This document shows, in pieces, positions 42,412-51,752 of a stretch of 64,000 nucleotides of DNA. The notes under the pieces were generated by a model. The model had not been told where the DNA came from. It saw only the letters and a list, made by a program, of their open reading frames with translations, and searched no databases. The stretch comes from Oscillospiraceae bacterium (GTDB lineage Bacteria > Bacillota > Clostridia > Oscillospirales > Ruminococcaceae), in contig JAFXCV010000051.1 in the NCBI GenBank assembly GCA_017521325.1, forward strand, positions 17,978 to 81,977, written 5' to 3'. Positions within the stretch are counted from its first letter, which is position 1, and each line of letters begins with the position of its first letter. The position numbers and the translations under genes were made by a program.

Positions 42412-43839
42412 TTACTCCACCACACCGTCAAGTGCGGTCTGCAGGTCATTTTTGGGCATGTCATGCTGATACTGCCCGACGCCGATCGCCTTGGGGTCGA
42501 TTTTCACAAGCTCCGCAAGCGGATCCTGCAAGCGTCTTGCAATGGAAACCGCACTTCGCAGGGATACGTCAAATTCGGGGAATTCCTCCGCCGCAAGCTC
42601 CGATGCGGAATACACCGATGCGCCTGCCTCGGAAACCACCATGTAGGAAACCTTGTGCGGCAGCTCCGGCAGGAGGTCGGCAACAAAGCTTTCAGATTCA
42701 CGGGACGCCGTGCCATTGCCGATGGAAATGGCAGTAACACCGTGCTTTTTCACAAGTGCAGTCAGCTTCTGCGCTGCCTCACGAGTCTTGTTCTGGGGCG
42801 GCGTGGGATAGATGACAGTCGTATCCAGCACCTTGCCCGTTGCATCTACCACGGCGATCTTACAGCCCGTCCTGTAGGCAGGATCAAGTCCGAGTGTGAC
42901 GGTATTCTTCAGCGGCGGCTGCATCAGAAGCTGTCCGAGGTTGGACGCAAAGACTCGAATTGCCTTCTGGCAGGCATCATCATAGAGGGCATTTCTCACT
43001 TCACGGATGATGGACGGCACGATCAGCCGCTTTGCGCTGTCGCATGCGGCAAGGCGGACAAGCTCGCCGCAGGGAGAGGTATTTTTCACATAGGGCTTTG
43101 TGCAGGTCTGCTCGCTCAGTCCCTCGGCGGTGGTGATGGTAACCTTCAGAAAGCCCTCCTTCTCTCCTCTGCCGATGGCAAGAAGCTGATGACCGGGCAT
43201 TCTTGCCACGGGCTTTTCAAATGCATAGTAATCACGGTACACGCTCTCCTGCTTCGCATCTGCGGCAACGCACACGAATGTACCGAATCTCTGGTAAAGG
43301 TCACGCATCGCATGGCGCACCTTCGCATCATCGGCGATATCCTCAGCGATGATGTCCATTGCACCCTGCAATGCCGCCTGCACATCGGGAACCTCCTTTT
43401 CTTCATCTACGAAGTCCTCCGCAGCCTTCTCCGGAACTGTCCGTGCATCCTGCGCCATGAGAATTTCCGCAAGCGGTGCAAGTCCACGTTCCCTTGCCTT
43501 GGAGCCTCTTGTGCTGCGCTTTTCCTTGAAGGGACGGTAGATATCCTCCGCCTCGGTCATGGTCTTGGCATTTTCAAGTGCCTTTGCAATTTCAGGCGTC
43601 ATTGCCCCCTTGCCCTCAATGGCATTGCGGATTTCCTCCTTGCGGGCTTCGAGGTTGCGCAGTGCCTGCAGGCGCAGTGCCATGCGGCGGATGGTCTGGT
43701 CGTCAAGTGCGCCCGTCATTTCCTTTCGGTAACGTGCGATAAACGGCACGGTCTTGCCGTCATCAAGCAGCGCAACAACGTTTTCCGCCTGGTCACGGCG
43801 GACTGAAAATTCCTCGGTCAGGATCTGAATGATGTCCAT
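42412..43839 (-). CDS. tex: Tex, N-terminal part ending at an in-frame TAA
   Basis: 475 residues of Tex, a nucleic-acid-binding transcription accessory protein of ~720 aa. It holds the helical N-terminal domain (EEFSVRRDQAENVVALLDDG), the central region and the YqgF/RNase H-like domain (TLGLDPAYRTGCKIAVVD). It ends ...QTALDGVVE, where other Tex proteins read on through an acidic residue into CVNAVGVD. The next codons are TAA, TGT, GTG in the same frame. AAGGAG precedes ATG 43839. It is 18 bp after recQ. Confidence 0.88.
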   Translation of the reverse strand: MDIIQILTEEFSVRRDQAENVVALLDDGKTVPFIARYRKEMTGALDDQTIRRMALRLQALRNLEARKEEIRNAIEGKGAMTPEIAKALENAKTMTEAEDIYRPFKEKRSTRGSKARERGLAPLAEILMAQDARTVPEKAAEDFVDEEKEVPDVQAALQGAMDIIAEDIADDAKVRHAMRDLYQRFGTFVCVAADAKQESVYRDYYAFEKPVARMPGHQLLAIGRGEKEGFLKVTITTAEGLSEQTCTKPYVKNTSPCGELVRLAACDSAKRLIVPSIIREVRNALYDDACQKAIRVFASNLGQLLMQPPLKNTVTLGLDPAYRTGCKIAVVDATGKVLDTTVIYPTPPQNKTREAAQKLTALVKKHGVTAISIGNGTASRESESFVADLLPELPHKVSYMVVSEAGASVYSASELAAEEFPEFDVSLRSAVSIARRLQDPLAELVKIDPKAIGVGQYQHDMPKNDLQTALDGVVE

Positions 43840-43857
43840 ATGATTCTCCTTATGTGT

Positions 43858-45696
43858 TTATCTGTTTGCTTTATTTTTGATGTAGGCACGGATCTGTGCC
43901 ATGAACACATCTCCGTATTTTTGAAGTTTGGATCTGCCAACGCCCGAAACCGCCAGAAACCCCATTTCATTGACAGGAAGCTTCTGGCACATGTCACGCA
44001 GGGATGCATCTGTGAAAATGATATAAGCTGGAACTCGCTCCTTTGCAGCAATTTCGCTGCGGCAGCTGCGGAGTATTTCATACAGTTCGGGATTGACGCA
44101 AGGATCCGCAGAACTGCGTTTTTTCTCTGCAGGCGGCGATTCCTTGGCGATATTGATCGTCACCGTGCATTTTTCCTTGAGCAGCCTTGCAGAATTGCGG
44201 TTGAGCGAAAGCACCGGAAATGCACCGTCCGACTGCGAAATCCACTCCTCTGCAAGCAGATGCCCGATCATGTCACGGCACAAACGCTCCGGAACTTCCG
44301 ACATGATGCCGAAGGTGGAAAGGGTATCGGCAAAGCGGAATTTTTCGTATTTCTCAGCCCTGCTCCCCCGAAGAATGTCTGTGATGGCTGCCGCACCGAA
44401 CTGCAGATTTCTCTGCTGCAGGCGATAGATGCAGGAGATGATCTTCTGCGCCTCGAGCGTCATATCCCTCTGCTCATAATTTCCACGGCAGCAGCTGCAA
44501 TTTCCACAGAAGCTCTTTGCGGTATCTCCGAAATATTCAAGCATGTATTTTCTAAGGCAGGTCTGCTTTGTGGCATAGAACGTCATTTTCTTCAGACGTT
44601 CTTCGTCCTTCTGCCGAATGGCAGCACGGGTATGCTCGTCAAGATGTTCATTTTCACTGCTGTTTTCGATCAGAAAACGATTGGTATGCACATCCTGTCC
44701 GCTGTAGAGCAGAATGCAGTCCGCAGGGCTGCCGTCACGCCCTGCTCTGCCTGCCTCCTGATAATAGCTTTCCAGATTTTTCGGCATGTTATAATGCACC
44801 ACAAAGCTAACGTCGGATTTGTCAATCCCCATGCCAAAGGCATTGGTCGCCACCATGACGGGAATGCGGTCGTAGAGGAATGCATCCTGATTGCTGCGGC
44901 GTTCCTCATCGGAAAGTCCTGCGTGGTATCTCGTTGCAGAAATGCCGTTGTCGCACAGCTCCTCGCAGACCTGCTCCACAAGTCTGCGTGAAATGCAGTA
45001 TACAATGCCCGACTGCTTTGGATGTGCGGCAATGATCTGCATGAGCGCACGGAATTTATCCCTCGGCTGCTGCACGCCGAAATACAGGTTCTCACGGTCA
45101 AAGCCCGTTGCCACGGTATACGGTGCATGAAGTCCCAGAAGCCGCACGATATCTTCGCATACCTCGGGCGTTGCGGTTGCGGTAAATGCGCTGATGCGTG
45201 GACGAACCGGCAGCAGGCGCAGAAATTCGGCGATATTCAGATAGCTCGGACGGAAATCCTGTCCCCACTGGGATACACAGTGCGCCTCGTCCACTGTGAC
45301 CATGGAGATGGGAATGTTCTCGGCAATCCGAAGAAAGCTCTCGGTTTCCAGACGTTCGGGGGCAGCGTAAAGGAGCTTTACTTCCCCACGGTAGACCTGC
45401 GAAAGTACTCTGCGGTAATCCTCCTCCGACAGCGTGCTGTTGAGAAATGCCGCAGGGATGCCATTCATCCGCAGCGCATCCACCTGATCCTGCATCAGGG
45501 AAATCAGGGGCGATATGACGATCGTCAATCCCTCCAGCATCAATGCAGGCACCTGATAGCAGATGGATTTTCCTGCACCCGTGGGCATAATGCCCATTAC
45601 ATCCCGACCGCTGAGGATCTGTGTGATCAGCTCCTCCTGTCCTTTGCGGAAGGATTGATAGCCGAAATACTGCTGTAAAACTTCCTGTGCCGTCAA
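43858..45696 (-). CDS. recQ: ATP-dependent DNA helicase RecQ
   Basis: A 612-aa superfamily 2 helicase for recombination and repair. Walker A MPTGAGKS (~37-44), DEAH box VDEAHCVSQWG, ISAFTATAT, and RAGRDG motif VI are all present, followed by a zinc-binding region (CRKYML, CGNCSCC) and an HRDC-type C-terminus (~540-610). The start is TTG 45696, 9 nt after AAGGAGGG, overlapping the GH5 stop (TTGA). Confidence 0.94.
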   Translation of the reverse strand: MTAQEVLQQYFGYQSFRKGQEELITQILSGRDVMGIMPTGAGKSICYQVPALMLEGLTIVISPLISLMQDQVDALRMNGIPAAFLNSTLSEEDYRRVLSQVYRGEVKLLYAAPERLETESFLRIAENIPISMVTVDEAHCVSQWGQDFRPSYLNIAEFLRLLPVRPRISAFTATATPEVCEDIVRLLGLHAPYTVATGFDRENLYFGVQQPRDKFRALMQIIAAHPKQSGIVYCISRRLVEQVCEELCDNGISATRYHAGLSDEERRSNQDAFLYDRIPVMVATNAFGMGIDKSDVSFVVHYNMPKNLESYYQEAGRAGRDGSPADCILLYSGQDVHTNRFLIENSSENEHLDEHTRAAIRQKDEERLKKMTFYATKQTCLRKYMLEYFGDTAKSFCGNCSCCRGNYEQRDMTLEAQKIISCIYRLQQRNLQFGAAAITDILRGSRAEKYEKFRFADTLSTFGIMSEVPERLCRDMIGHLLAEEWISQSDGAFPVLSLNRNSARLLKEKCTVTINIAKESPPAEKKRSSADPCVNPELYEILRSCRSEIAAKERVPAYIIFTDASLRDMCQKLPVNEMGFLAVSGVGRSKLQKYGDVFMAQIRAYIKNKANR

Positions 45697-46847
45697 GGCA
45701 GCGTTCCCTCCTTCGTATTGTCCCCGTTGCCCATCGGCTGCTTCATATCATAGGCAGTACCCGAGGATGCACGGAGCATGGCAAGCAGTATATCCTCATG
45801 CAGTATTTCACCCGTATATCTGTCCAACAGTGCCATTCCAAACTGCCCGTCGTAGCCATTATCCCAGTACATGGGTGGAATGCCTCTGTCATATGCTGCC
45901 TTCACCACATATTCCATATAGTAACGGCGGTAACTGTCGCTGTTCTTGTTGATCGCTCCGAATTCTCCGAGGACAACGGGGATACCGTTTTTTATATAGG
46001 TATCCTCCAGCTTCTGAAACAGCTCGTCAATGTAATCCTCATTTCCCCAGCCGCAGTTGCCCTGTGCATTTCTTCCCCATTGGGTGGTGTTGAAATTCTC
46101 CTCCAGTGCATACTGAAAGGGATCATAAAAATGCACTGAAAGCATCAGACGGTTCTCCGCACTATCCTTCGGAAGTACAAATCCCCGCAGCGTATCGCCG
46201 ATATTGGTGTTATACCCGGGAACGAGTAGCCAGCGCTCAACATTTCTGCCGCCCGATGCCCTGACCGTGTCCACAAATATCTGATTAAGAGCGTTGATAT
46301 TGGCAAAACATCTGTTGCCATTCTCCCCTTCAGGTCTCTGATAGGTACCGTCATGAATCTCGTTCATCGACTCAAAGATCAGACGAGCGTCATGCTCCGA
46401 AAATACTTTGGCGATCTGCTCCCACACTCTTGCAAATTTCTCACGCACCTGCGTCTGATCCTCCGCTGTGCAGTCGATCCACGCACCGTTTGTCCAGTCA
46501 TTGTTGCCGTCGTGATGAATGTTGATGATGACGTTGAGCTGCGCATCGAGCGCCGCATCCACAACCTCACGGATGCGTGCAAGCCACGCTTCTTCAATGC
46601 GGTAATCCGGAGCGTCGCCAATACGCCCGAGATAGCTCACTGGGATGCGCACAGTGTCAAAGCCGACTTTCTTTACTTTTTTTAATAAAGCTCTTGAAAT
46701 TTTTGGATTGCCCCATGCAATTTCGTCCGTCCTTCCATTTTTGTAGGATTCCAGAGAGTTTCCCAGATTCCATCCAAGTCCAAGCCACCGTGCTGTTTGT
46801 GGCGGATGCACGATGTCGCTGCTGTTATTATTCATACCGTTTCCCAT
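45693..46847 (-). CDS. GH5 family glycoside hydrolase without signal peptide
   Basis: A 384-aa cellulase-like enzyme. LGWNLGNSLESY, acid/base Glu163 (ESMNEIHDG) and nucleophile Glu295 (VVLGEFGA) mark a GH5 catalytic domain. There is no signal peptide, no CBM and no dockerin, unlike the other hydrolases here, so it should stay in the cytoplasm, perhaps acting on imported oligosaccharides or glycosides. It overlaps recQ by 4 bp. The start may be 46847 or ATG 46835. Confidence 0.88.
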   Translation of the reverse strand: MGNGMNNNSSDIVHPPQTARWLGLGWNLGNSLESYKNGRTDEIAWGNPKISRALLKKVKKVGFDTVRIPVSYLGRIGDAPDYRIEEAWLARIREVVDAALDAQLNVIINIHHDGNNDWTNGAWIDCTAEDQTQVREKFARVWEQIAKVFSEHDARLIFESMNEIHDGTYQRPEGENGNRCFANINALNQIFVDTVRASGGRNVERWLLVPGYNTNIGDTLRGFVLPKDSAENRLMLSVHFYDPFQYALEENFNTTQWGRNAQGNCGWGNEDYIDELFQKLEDTYIKNGIPVVLGEFGAINKNSDSYRRYYMEYVVKAAYDRGIPPMYWDNGYDGQFGMALLDRYTGEILHEDILLAMLRASSGTAYDMKQPMGNGDNTKEGTLP

Positions 46848-46893
46848 TCCTTTTCCATACTACCCTATCCCCCGATTGGGAATATACGTTTAT

Positions 46894-46922
46894 ATTATAC
46901 TACATTTCTTCCATTTTTTCAA
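46894..46922 (-). promoter_or_regulatory. Promoter of the GH5-recQ-tex operon
   Basis: TTGAAA (46917-46922), 17 bp, TATAAT (46894-46899) on the minus strand. Confidence 0.75.
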
Positions 46923-47014
46923 GCATATGACGGGGAAGATTTTATGTACCTGCTATGAATTTTCTGCTTGCATGAAAAAGAAAAAAATTTTTTTCAGAAA
47001 AATTGTAAATACTA

Positions 47015-47043
47015 TTGACATTCTTGTGAAACTGTGGTATAAT
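47015..47043 (+). promoter_or_regulatory. Promoter of the dockerin solute-binding protein gene
   Basis: TTGACA (47015-47020), 17 bp, TATAAT (47038-47043). Confidence 0.85.
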
Positions 47044-47076
47044 AGCAATATCAACTTAATAATTGGAGGATTCCTT

Positions 47077-48507
47077 ATGAAACTCAAAAAGACAATCGCA
47101 TTTCTTCTGACACTGACCACACTCGGCTCAACGCTTGCACTTCCTGCAAGTGCGGAGATGTTCGGCGACATCAACGGCGACGGTGCAATCAACGCAGTGG
47201 ACGCTGCTTCTATTCTGCAGTATGCAGCCTATGTGGGTGCAGGCGGCAAGCTTGACCTCAAGGGATTCCTCAATGGAGAAGATGAGCCGCAGGTGCCTGT
47301 GGATCCCCCTGCAGAGGAAGATGACACACTGACCATTCTGGCGTGGAATGATTACGATCTGGAAATGATGCTTGCATGCTACAAGGAAGACTATCCGGAT
47401 GCCGACGTAGAAATTTTAATTGCCGGTGGAACCGGCGTCGAGGCATTAAATGAATATAAAGCGCTCCTGCAGTCGGGCGGACAGTACGACCTGATTATGA
47501 CCGAAAGCAGCTGGGTAAATACCTATATCAACGATCCGCAGCTTGCACTGCCCCTCTCGTCCATCGGACTGACAGAAGCGGATTATAGTGCCGCATTCCC
47601 CTATACACTGGAGCTTGGCAAGAACAAACAGGGCGAGCTGTACGGTGCCGTTGTAGATGTATGTCCCGGCGGCTTCTGCTATAACACAAAGCTTGCGGAA
47701 GAACATCTGGGCATCACAAGCCCCGCAGAAATGCAGGCAGAGATTTCTGACTGGGACGGTTTCCTGCAGACAGCGGACAAGCTGCACAAGGCAACAGACG
47801 GCAGCGTAACAATGGCAGCGTCACTCGACGACATGGTACACCCCTTCACCATCGGCAGCGACATGCCCACGCTCATTGACGGCAAGCTGAACATGGAAAA
47901 GGCGGCAGCATTTGCAGAGCTTGCAAAGGAGTGCGTTGACAAGGGCTATGTCGATCCGAAAACTCGTCAATGGTCAAGCAAATGGAACAATGCCGGTCTT
48001 GAAAGCACAACCATGGGCTATTTCTACTCTACATGGTGCCTGGAGCCCGGTGCAATGCTTGAGCAGAGCAGCGGCGGCAGCGGCAACTGGGCAATCGTTG
48101 CAGGTCCTGATGAATACTTCTGGGGCGGTTATGTCTACTGTGTATCTCCCACCTGCAATAGTCCCAAGGAAGCTGAACAGTTCCTGCGCTACTTCACAGT
48201 GAATCCGGAAGGCATGAAGAAATATGCAGATTATTCCGGCTATATGGTAAACAACCGCACTGTGATCGAGGACATCATAGCATCTGGCGAGCATGGCAAT
48301 CCCCTGCTGGGCGGTCAGGATGAATATTCTGTTCTGTATGATGCCGCAATGAAGATTGATTACAATTATGAACAGGCTTATGAATATGACACCAACCTGA
48401 TCTACTGCATCACAGACTACCTTTATGATAATCCTTCACTGACTGTGGAGGAGATTCTGAAGATTTATATGGTAGCTGCAGCGGAACTCTACGGCATCGA
48501 GTCTTAA
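47077..48507 (+). CDS. Secreted solute-binding protein carrying a dockerin repeat
   Basis: A 476-aa exported protein. A signal peptide ends near ALPASA (26) with no lipobox Cys, so it is not a lipoprotein. A single dockerin-type repeat (GDINGDGAINAVDAASILQY, ~30-49) is followed by a Pro/acidic linker and then a family 1 carbohydrate-binding-protein domain (~83-476; LTILAWNDYDLEMM, YDLIMTESSWVNTY). Only one of the usual two dockerin segments is clear. It may be held at the surface by a cohesin instead of a lipid. It is monocistronic; no permease is adjacent. Confidence 0.85.
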   Translation: MKLKKTIAFLLTLTTLGSTLALPASAEMFGDINGDGAINAVDAASILQYAAYVGAGGKLDLKGFLNGEDEPQVPVDPPAEEDDTLTILAWNDYDLEMMLACYKEDYPDADVEILIAGGTGVEALNEYKALLQSGGQYDLIMTESSWVNTYINDPQLALPLSSIGLTEADYSAAFPYTLELGKNKQGELYGAVVDVCPGGFCYNTKLAEEHLGITSPAEMQAEISDWDGFLQTADKLHKATDGSVTMAASLDDMVHPFTIGSDMPTLIDGKLNMEKAAAFAELAKECVDKGYVDPKTRQWSSKWNNAGLESTTMGYFYSTWCLEPGAMLEQSSGGSGNWAIVAGPDEYFWGGYVYCVSPTCNSPKEAEQFLRYFTVNPEGMKKYADYSGYMVNNRTVIEDIIASGEHGNPLLGGQDEYSVLYDAAMKIDYNYEQAYEYDTNLIYCITDYLYDNPSLTVEEILKIYMVAAAELYGIES

Positions 48508-48531
48508 ATACAAACAATAACTACGTCATAT

Positions 48532-48564
48532 CGGGGCGAATCGCACATTCGCCCCGTTTTCTTT
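48532..48564 (+). terminator. Terminator of the dockerin solute-binding protein gene
   Basis: A 10-bp stem (CGGGGCGAAT 48532-48541, complement 48547-48556) followed by TTTTCTTT. Confidence 0.92.
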
Positions 48565-48582
48565 ATCGTTCACAAAATACGG

Positions 48583-48611
48583 TTGACAAAATGCCTCAAT
48601 GTGGCTATAAT
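48583..48611 (+). promoter_or_regulatory. trkAH promoter
   Basis: TTGACA (48583-48588), 17 bp, TATAAT (48606-48611). Confidence 0.85.
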
Positions 48612-48682
48612 AGATATAGTATGGGTTATTATACCCTGCTGTATGAAATTCGCTCATTCAAGTGAAATAAGGAGAAATCAAC

Positions 48683-50041
48683 GTGAATATACTGATCGTA
48701 GGCTGCGGTAAGGCAGGCGTTATTCTGACCAAAACCCTTCTCGAAGAGGGGCATACCATCACGGTAATGGATACGGATCCGGAACTTGTTACCTCAATGG
48801 TGGATAATTACGATGTACAGGGAATCTGCGGCGATGCCCTGATCCTCAAGGATCTGCAGGAAGCAAGCGTTGCACACACCAATGTCATTATCGCCATGAC
48901 CGATTCCGATGAAATCAACATCATGTGCTGTCTGATGGCAAGAAAAAGCGGTGCAAGACACAGCATTGCCCGTGTACGCAACCCTGCCTATGCCGAACAG
49001 ATCGTATTTATGCGTGAGGAGCTTGGGGTGAGTATGATGATCAACCCCGAATTCCACACCGCCAATGAAATCGCACGCATGCTGCGCTACCCCAACGCTA
49101 TCCATGTGGAAACCTTCGCCAAGGGCAGACTGGAGCTTGCAGAGATGAAAGTCACACCCGATGGCGTTCTCGATGGACTTCCGCTGTCTACCATCATGCA
49201 GAAACACAAGCTGCATTTCCTTGTCTGCGCTGTGCAGCGTGAGGATGAGATCGTCATCCCCGACGGTAATTTCGTACTGCACGGCGGAGATAAGATCTAT
49301 ATTACTGCAATCCACAGCGAGCTTGCCAAATTCTACAAGCAGGCAGGCGATTTTAAGGCGAAAATGAAAAAAGTCCTGATCGTCGGCGGCGGCAGAATTT
49401 CCTTTTTCCTCGTCGGTCAGCTTCTTGAACTTGGGTTCAGCGTCAAGATCATTGAACAGAAGCGTGACCGCTGCGAGCTGCTCAGCGAATGGTTCCCGAA
49501 GGCAGAGGTGATCTGTGCGGATGGCACCGATCAGGAAATCCTCCTCGAACAGGGAATCGAACAGGCGGATGCCTGTATCATGCTCACGGGTATTGATGAG
49601 GAGAACATCATCCTCTCGATCTATGCCAAGAAAATCGGCGTGGAAAAGGTCGTGACAAAGATCAACCGCACTTCTCTTCGCTCCATCTCGGACAGTGTGG
49701 GGCTGGAAAACATCGTTTCTCCCAACAACACCACTGCGGAGCTTACATTGCAGTACGTCCGTGCAAAGCAGAATTCCGAAAACAGCAATATCATCACGCT
49801 CTATCGTCTGGCTGACGAAAAGCTGGAGGCGATTGAATTTATCCTACGAAATGATGCACCGTATGTCGGCAAGCCCCTCAAGGAGCTGCGCATGAACAGC
49901 GGCTTCCTGATTGCCGGTATCATCCGTGGCACAAAGCGTATTATCCCAAGCGGTAATGACTGCCTGAAGCTCAACGACAGCGTTGTTGTTGTCACCACAA
50001 ATCAGAAGGTCACAAGCCTTGATGAAATTTTTGCTTCTTAA
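48683..50041 (+). CDS. trkA: Trk potassium uptake regulatory subunit TrkA
   Basis: A 452-aa cytoplasmic gating protein with two RCK units. Rossmann motif 1 is IVGCGKAGVILTKTL (~4-18); unit 2 begins at VLIVGGGRISFFLVGQL (~231). Each is followed by a TrkA_C domain. NAD(H) or nucleotide binding to RCK controls the TrkH channel. The start is GTG 48683, 8 nt after AAGGAG. trkH follows 15 bp downstream. Confidence 0.94.
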   Translation: MNILIVGCGKAGVILTKTLLEEGHTITVMDTDPELVTSMVDNYDVQGICGDALILKDLQEASVAHTNVIIAMTDSDEINIMCCLMARKSGARHSIARVRNPAYAEQIVFMREELGVSMMINPEFHTANEIARMLRYPNAIHVETFAKGRLELAEMKVTPDGVLDGLPLSTIMQKHKLHFLVCAVQREDEIVIPDGNFVLHGGDKIYITAIHSELAKFYKQAGDFKAKMKKVLIVGGGRISFFLVGQLLELGFSVKIIEQKRDRCELLSEWFPKAEVICADGTDQEILLEQGIEQADACIMLTGIDEENIILSIYAKKIGVEKVVTKINRTSLRSISDSVGLENIVSPNNTTAELTLQYVRAKQNSENSNIITLYRLADEKLEAIEFILRNDAPYVGKPLKELRMNSGFLIAGIIRGTKRIIPSGNDCLKLNDSVVVVTTNQKVTSLDEIFAS

Positions 50042-50056
50042 CCGCCGGAGGATACC

Positions 50057-51496
50057 ATGAATTATCGTATGATTTTTTATCTGTCGGGACAGATTCTTCG
50101 TGTTCTCGGCATTCTGATGCTGCTGCCGATCGTGACGGCACTGATCTACAACGAGCCTGCAAGCCGCAACGCCTTTGCAGTCACGGCACTTGTGCTGATT
50201 GCCGCAGGCACGCTGATTACCTTAAAAAAGCCGGAAAACAAGTCCATGTACAACCGTGAAGGACTTGCAACCGTAGCCTTTGCGTGGCTGATTGTATCCG
50301 TGTTCGGCGCAATTCCGTTCTTTCTTTCGGGAGAAATTCCGAATTTCGCCGACTGCATCTTTGAAATGACCTCGGGCTTTACCACCACAGGCTCGACTAT
50401 CCTGACGGATATTGAAGCCATGTCCAAATCCTGCCTGATGTGGCGCAGCTTCTCGCATTTTCTTGGCGGTATGGGAGTTCTGGTCTTTATGCTGGCGATC
50501 CTGCCGCACAATGATACACGCACCATGCACATCGTCCGTGCGGAATCCCCCGGTCCCACTGTGGGCAAGCTTGTTTCAAAAATGAGCTTCTCTGTACGCA
50601 TCCTCTATGGCATGTACATTGCGCTGACCGTGCTGGAAACAGTTTTTCTGCTGTTTGGCGGCATGACCTTCTTTGAGGCGATCAACCACGCCTTTGCAAC
50701 GGCAGGTACGGGCGGTTTCGGTGTTACGAACGGCAGTATCGCTGACTATGACAGTGTTTACATTGATGTCGTGATCACCGTATTTATGATGCTGTTCGGC
50801 GTCAATTTCTCACTGTATTATCTGCTGCTGATGAAGAAATTCACGCAGGTATTCAAAAACGAGGAGCTGCGTGTGTTCCTCTGCATCTGTCTGGCATCCA
50901 TGCTGATCATTGCTGTGAACATTATGGATATCTATGGCAGCTTCTGGCAGGGACTGCGTTATTCTTCCTTCCAAGTGTTCTCCACTGTTTCCACAACGGG
51001 ATTTGCAACGGCAGATTTCACCACATGGCCAATTCTTTCACAGATCATCCTAATTTTGCTGATGTTTGTCGGCGGTTGTGCCGGATCTACGGGCGGCGGT
51101 CTGAAGGTCATGAGAATCATGCTTCTGTTTAAAATTGCGATCAAGGAAATCCGCTGCGTCCTTAATCCCCGTGCCATTGTAACAGTAAAGTGCGACGGCA
51201 AGGCGATTGACAAGGATGTTGTCAGAGGCGTGTCTTCCTATTTTGTGCTTTTCGCCTTTTTGATGGCATTTTCCATTCTGCTCCTGTCGCTTGACGGACA
51301 TGATGTGGGAACCACCACAACGGCGGTTATCACCTGTCTGAACAACGTCGGACCCGGTATCGGCGAAATCAGTCCTTCGGGGAATTTCTCTATATTCTCC
51401 GACTGGGCAAAGCTTCTTCTAAGCGTGGATATGCTGCTGGGAAGATTGGAAATCTATCCGCTGCTGGTACTGTTCACCATCCGCAGGAATAAGTAA
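50057..51496 (+). CDS. trkH: Trk potassium uptake channel subunit TrkH
   Basis: A 479-aa membrane protein with ~10 helices forming four membrane-pore repeats. Selectivity-filter loops are visible as SGFTTTGST, ATAGTGGFG, STVSTTGFAT and NNVGPGIGE. It imports K+ with TrkA. GGAGG precedes ATG 50057. The last ~12 codons and the following hairpin are copied 196 bp downstream. Confidence 0.95.
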   Translation: MNYRMIFYLSGQILRVLGILMLLPIVTALIYNEPASRNAFAVTALVLIAAGTLITLKKPENKSMYNREGLATVAFAWLIVSVFGAIPFFLSGEIPNFADCIFEMTSGFTTTGSTILTDIEAMSKSCLMWRSFSHFLGGMGVLVFMLAILPHNDTRTMHIVRAESPGPTVGKLVSKMSFSVRILYGMYIALTVLETVFLLFGGMTFFEAINHAFATAGTGGFGVTNGSIADYDSVYIDVVITVFMMLFGVNFSLYYLLLMKKFTQVFKNEELRVFLCICLASMLIIAVNIMDIYGSFWQGLRYSSFQVFSTVSTTGFATADFTTWPILSQIILILLMFVGGCAGSTGGGLKVMRIMLLFKIAIKEIRCVLNPRAIVTVKCDGKAIDKDVVRGVSSYFVLFAFLMAFSILLLSLDGHDVGTTTTAVITCLNNVGPGIGEISPSGNFSIFSDWAKLLLSVDMLLGRLEIYPLLVLFTIRRNK

Positions 51497-51734
51497 CAAC
51501 AAGGACTTCTTTCTCAAATGGAAAGAAGTCCTTTGTTTGTCAAACATATTTTTCCCAGGTCAGTCACCAAAACTTGCCCCGCCCCAACCCCTCCCCATGG
51601 GGAGGGGCTGCAGTTCGGGGACTTCGTCCCCGAACCCCTTTTGCGGAGCTGTCACTCCTCGTTGATTGCTCACCATCCGCAGAAATAAACAACAAAAAGG
51701 ACTTCTTTCCCAAACAGAAAGAAGTCCTTTCATG
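51475..51734. repeat. Duplicated trkH 3' end with terminator hairpin
   Basis: CACCATCCGCAG followed by GAATAAGTAACAAC and the stem AAGGACTTCTTTC...GAAAGAAGTCCTT (51475-51533) recurs at 51671-51732 with a few substitutions. Both hairpins could terminate: the first trkH, the second the minus-strand gene at 51753 (TTTTTG on the minus side). The copies are about 196 bp apart. Confidence 0.88.
51588..51635. repeat. Two GC-rich hairpins between the duplicated trkH ends
   Basis: A 20-bp perfect palindrome (CCCCTCCCCA and complement, 51588-51607), then GTTCGGGGAC-TTC-GTCCCCGAAC (51613-51635). The first resembles the hairpin at 30731-30757 and may be a REP-like dispersed element that entered with the duplication. 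Confidence 0.75.
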
Positions 51735-51752
51735 TTGTCTGCAATTTTCGCC

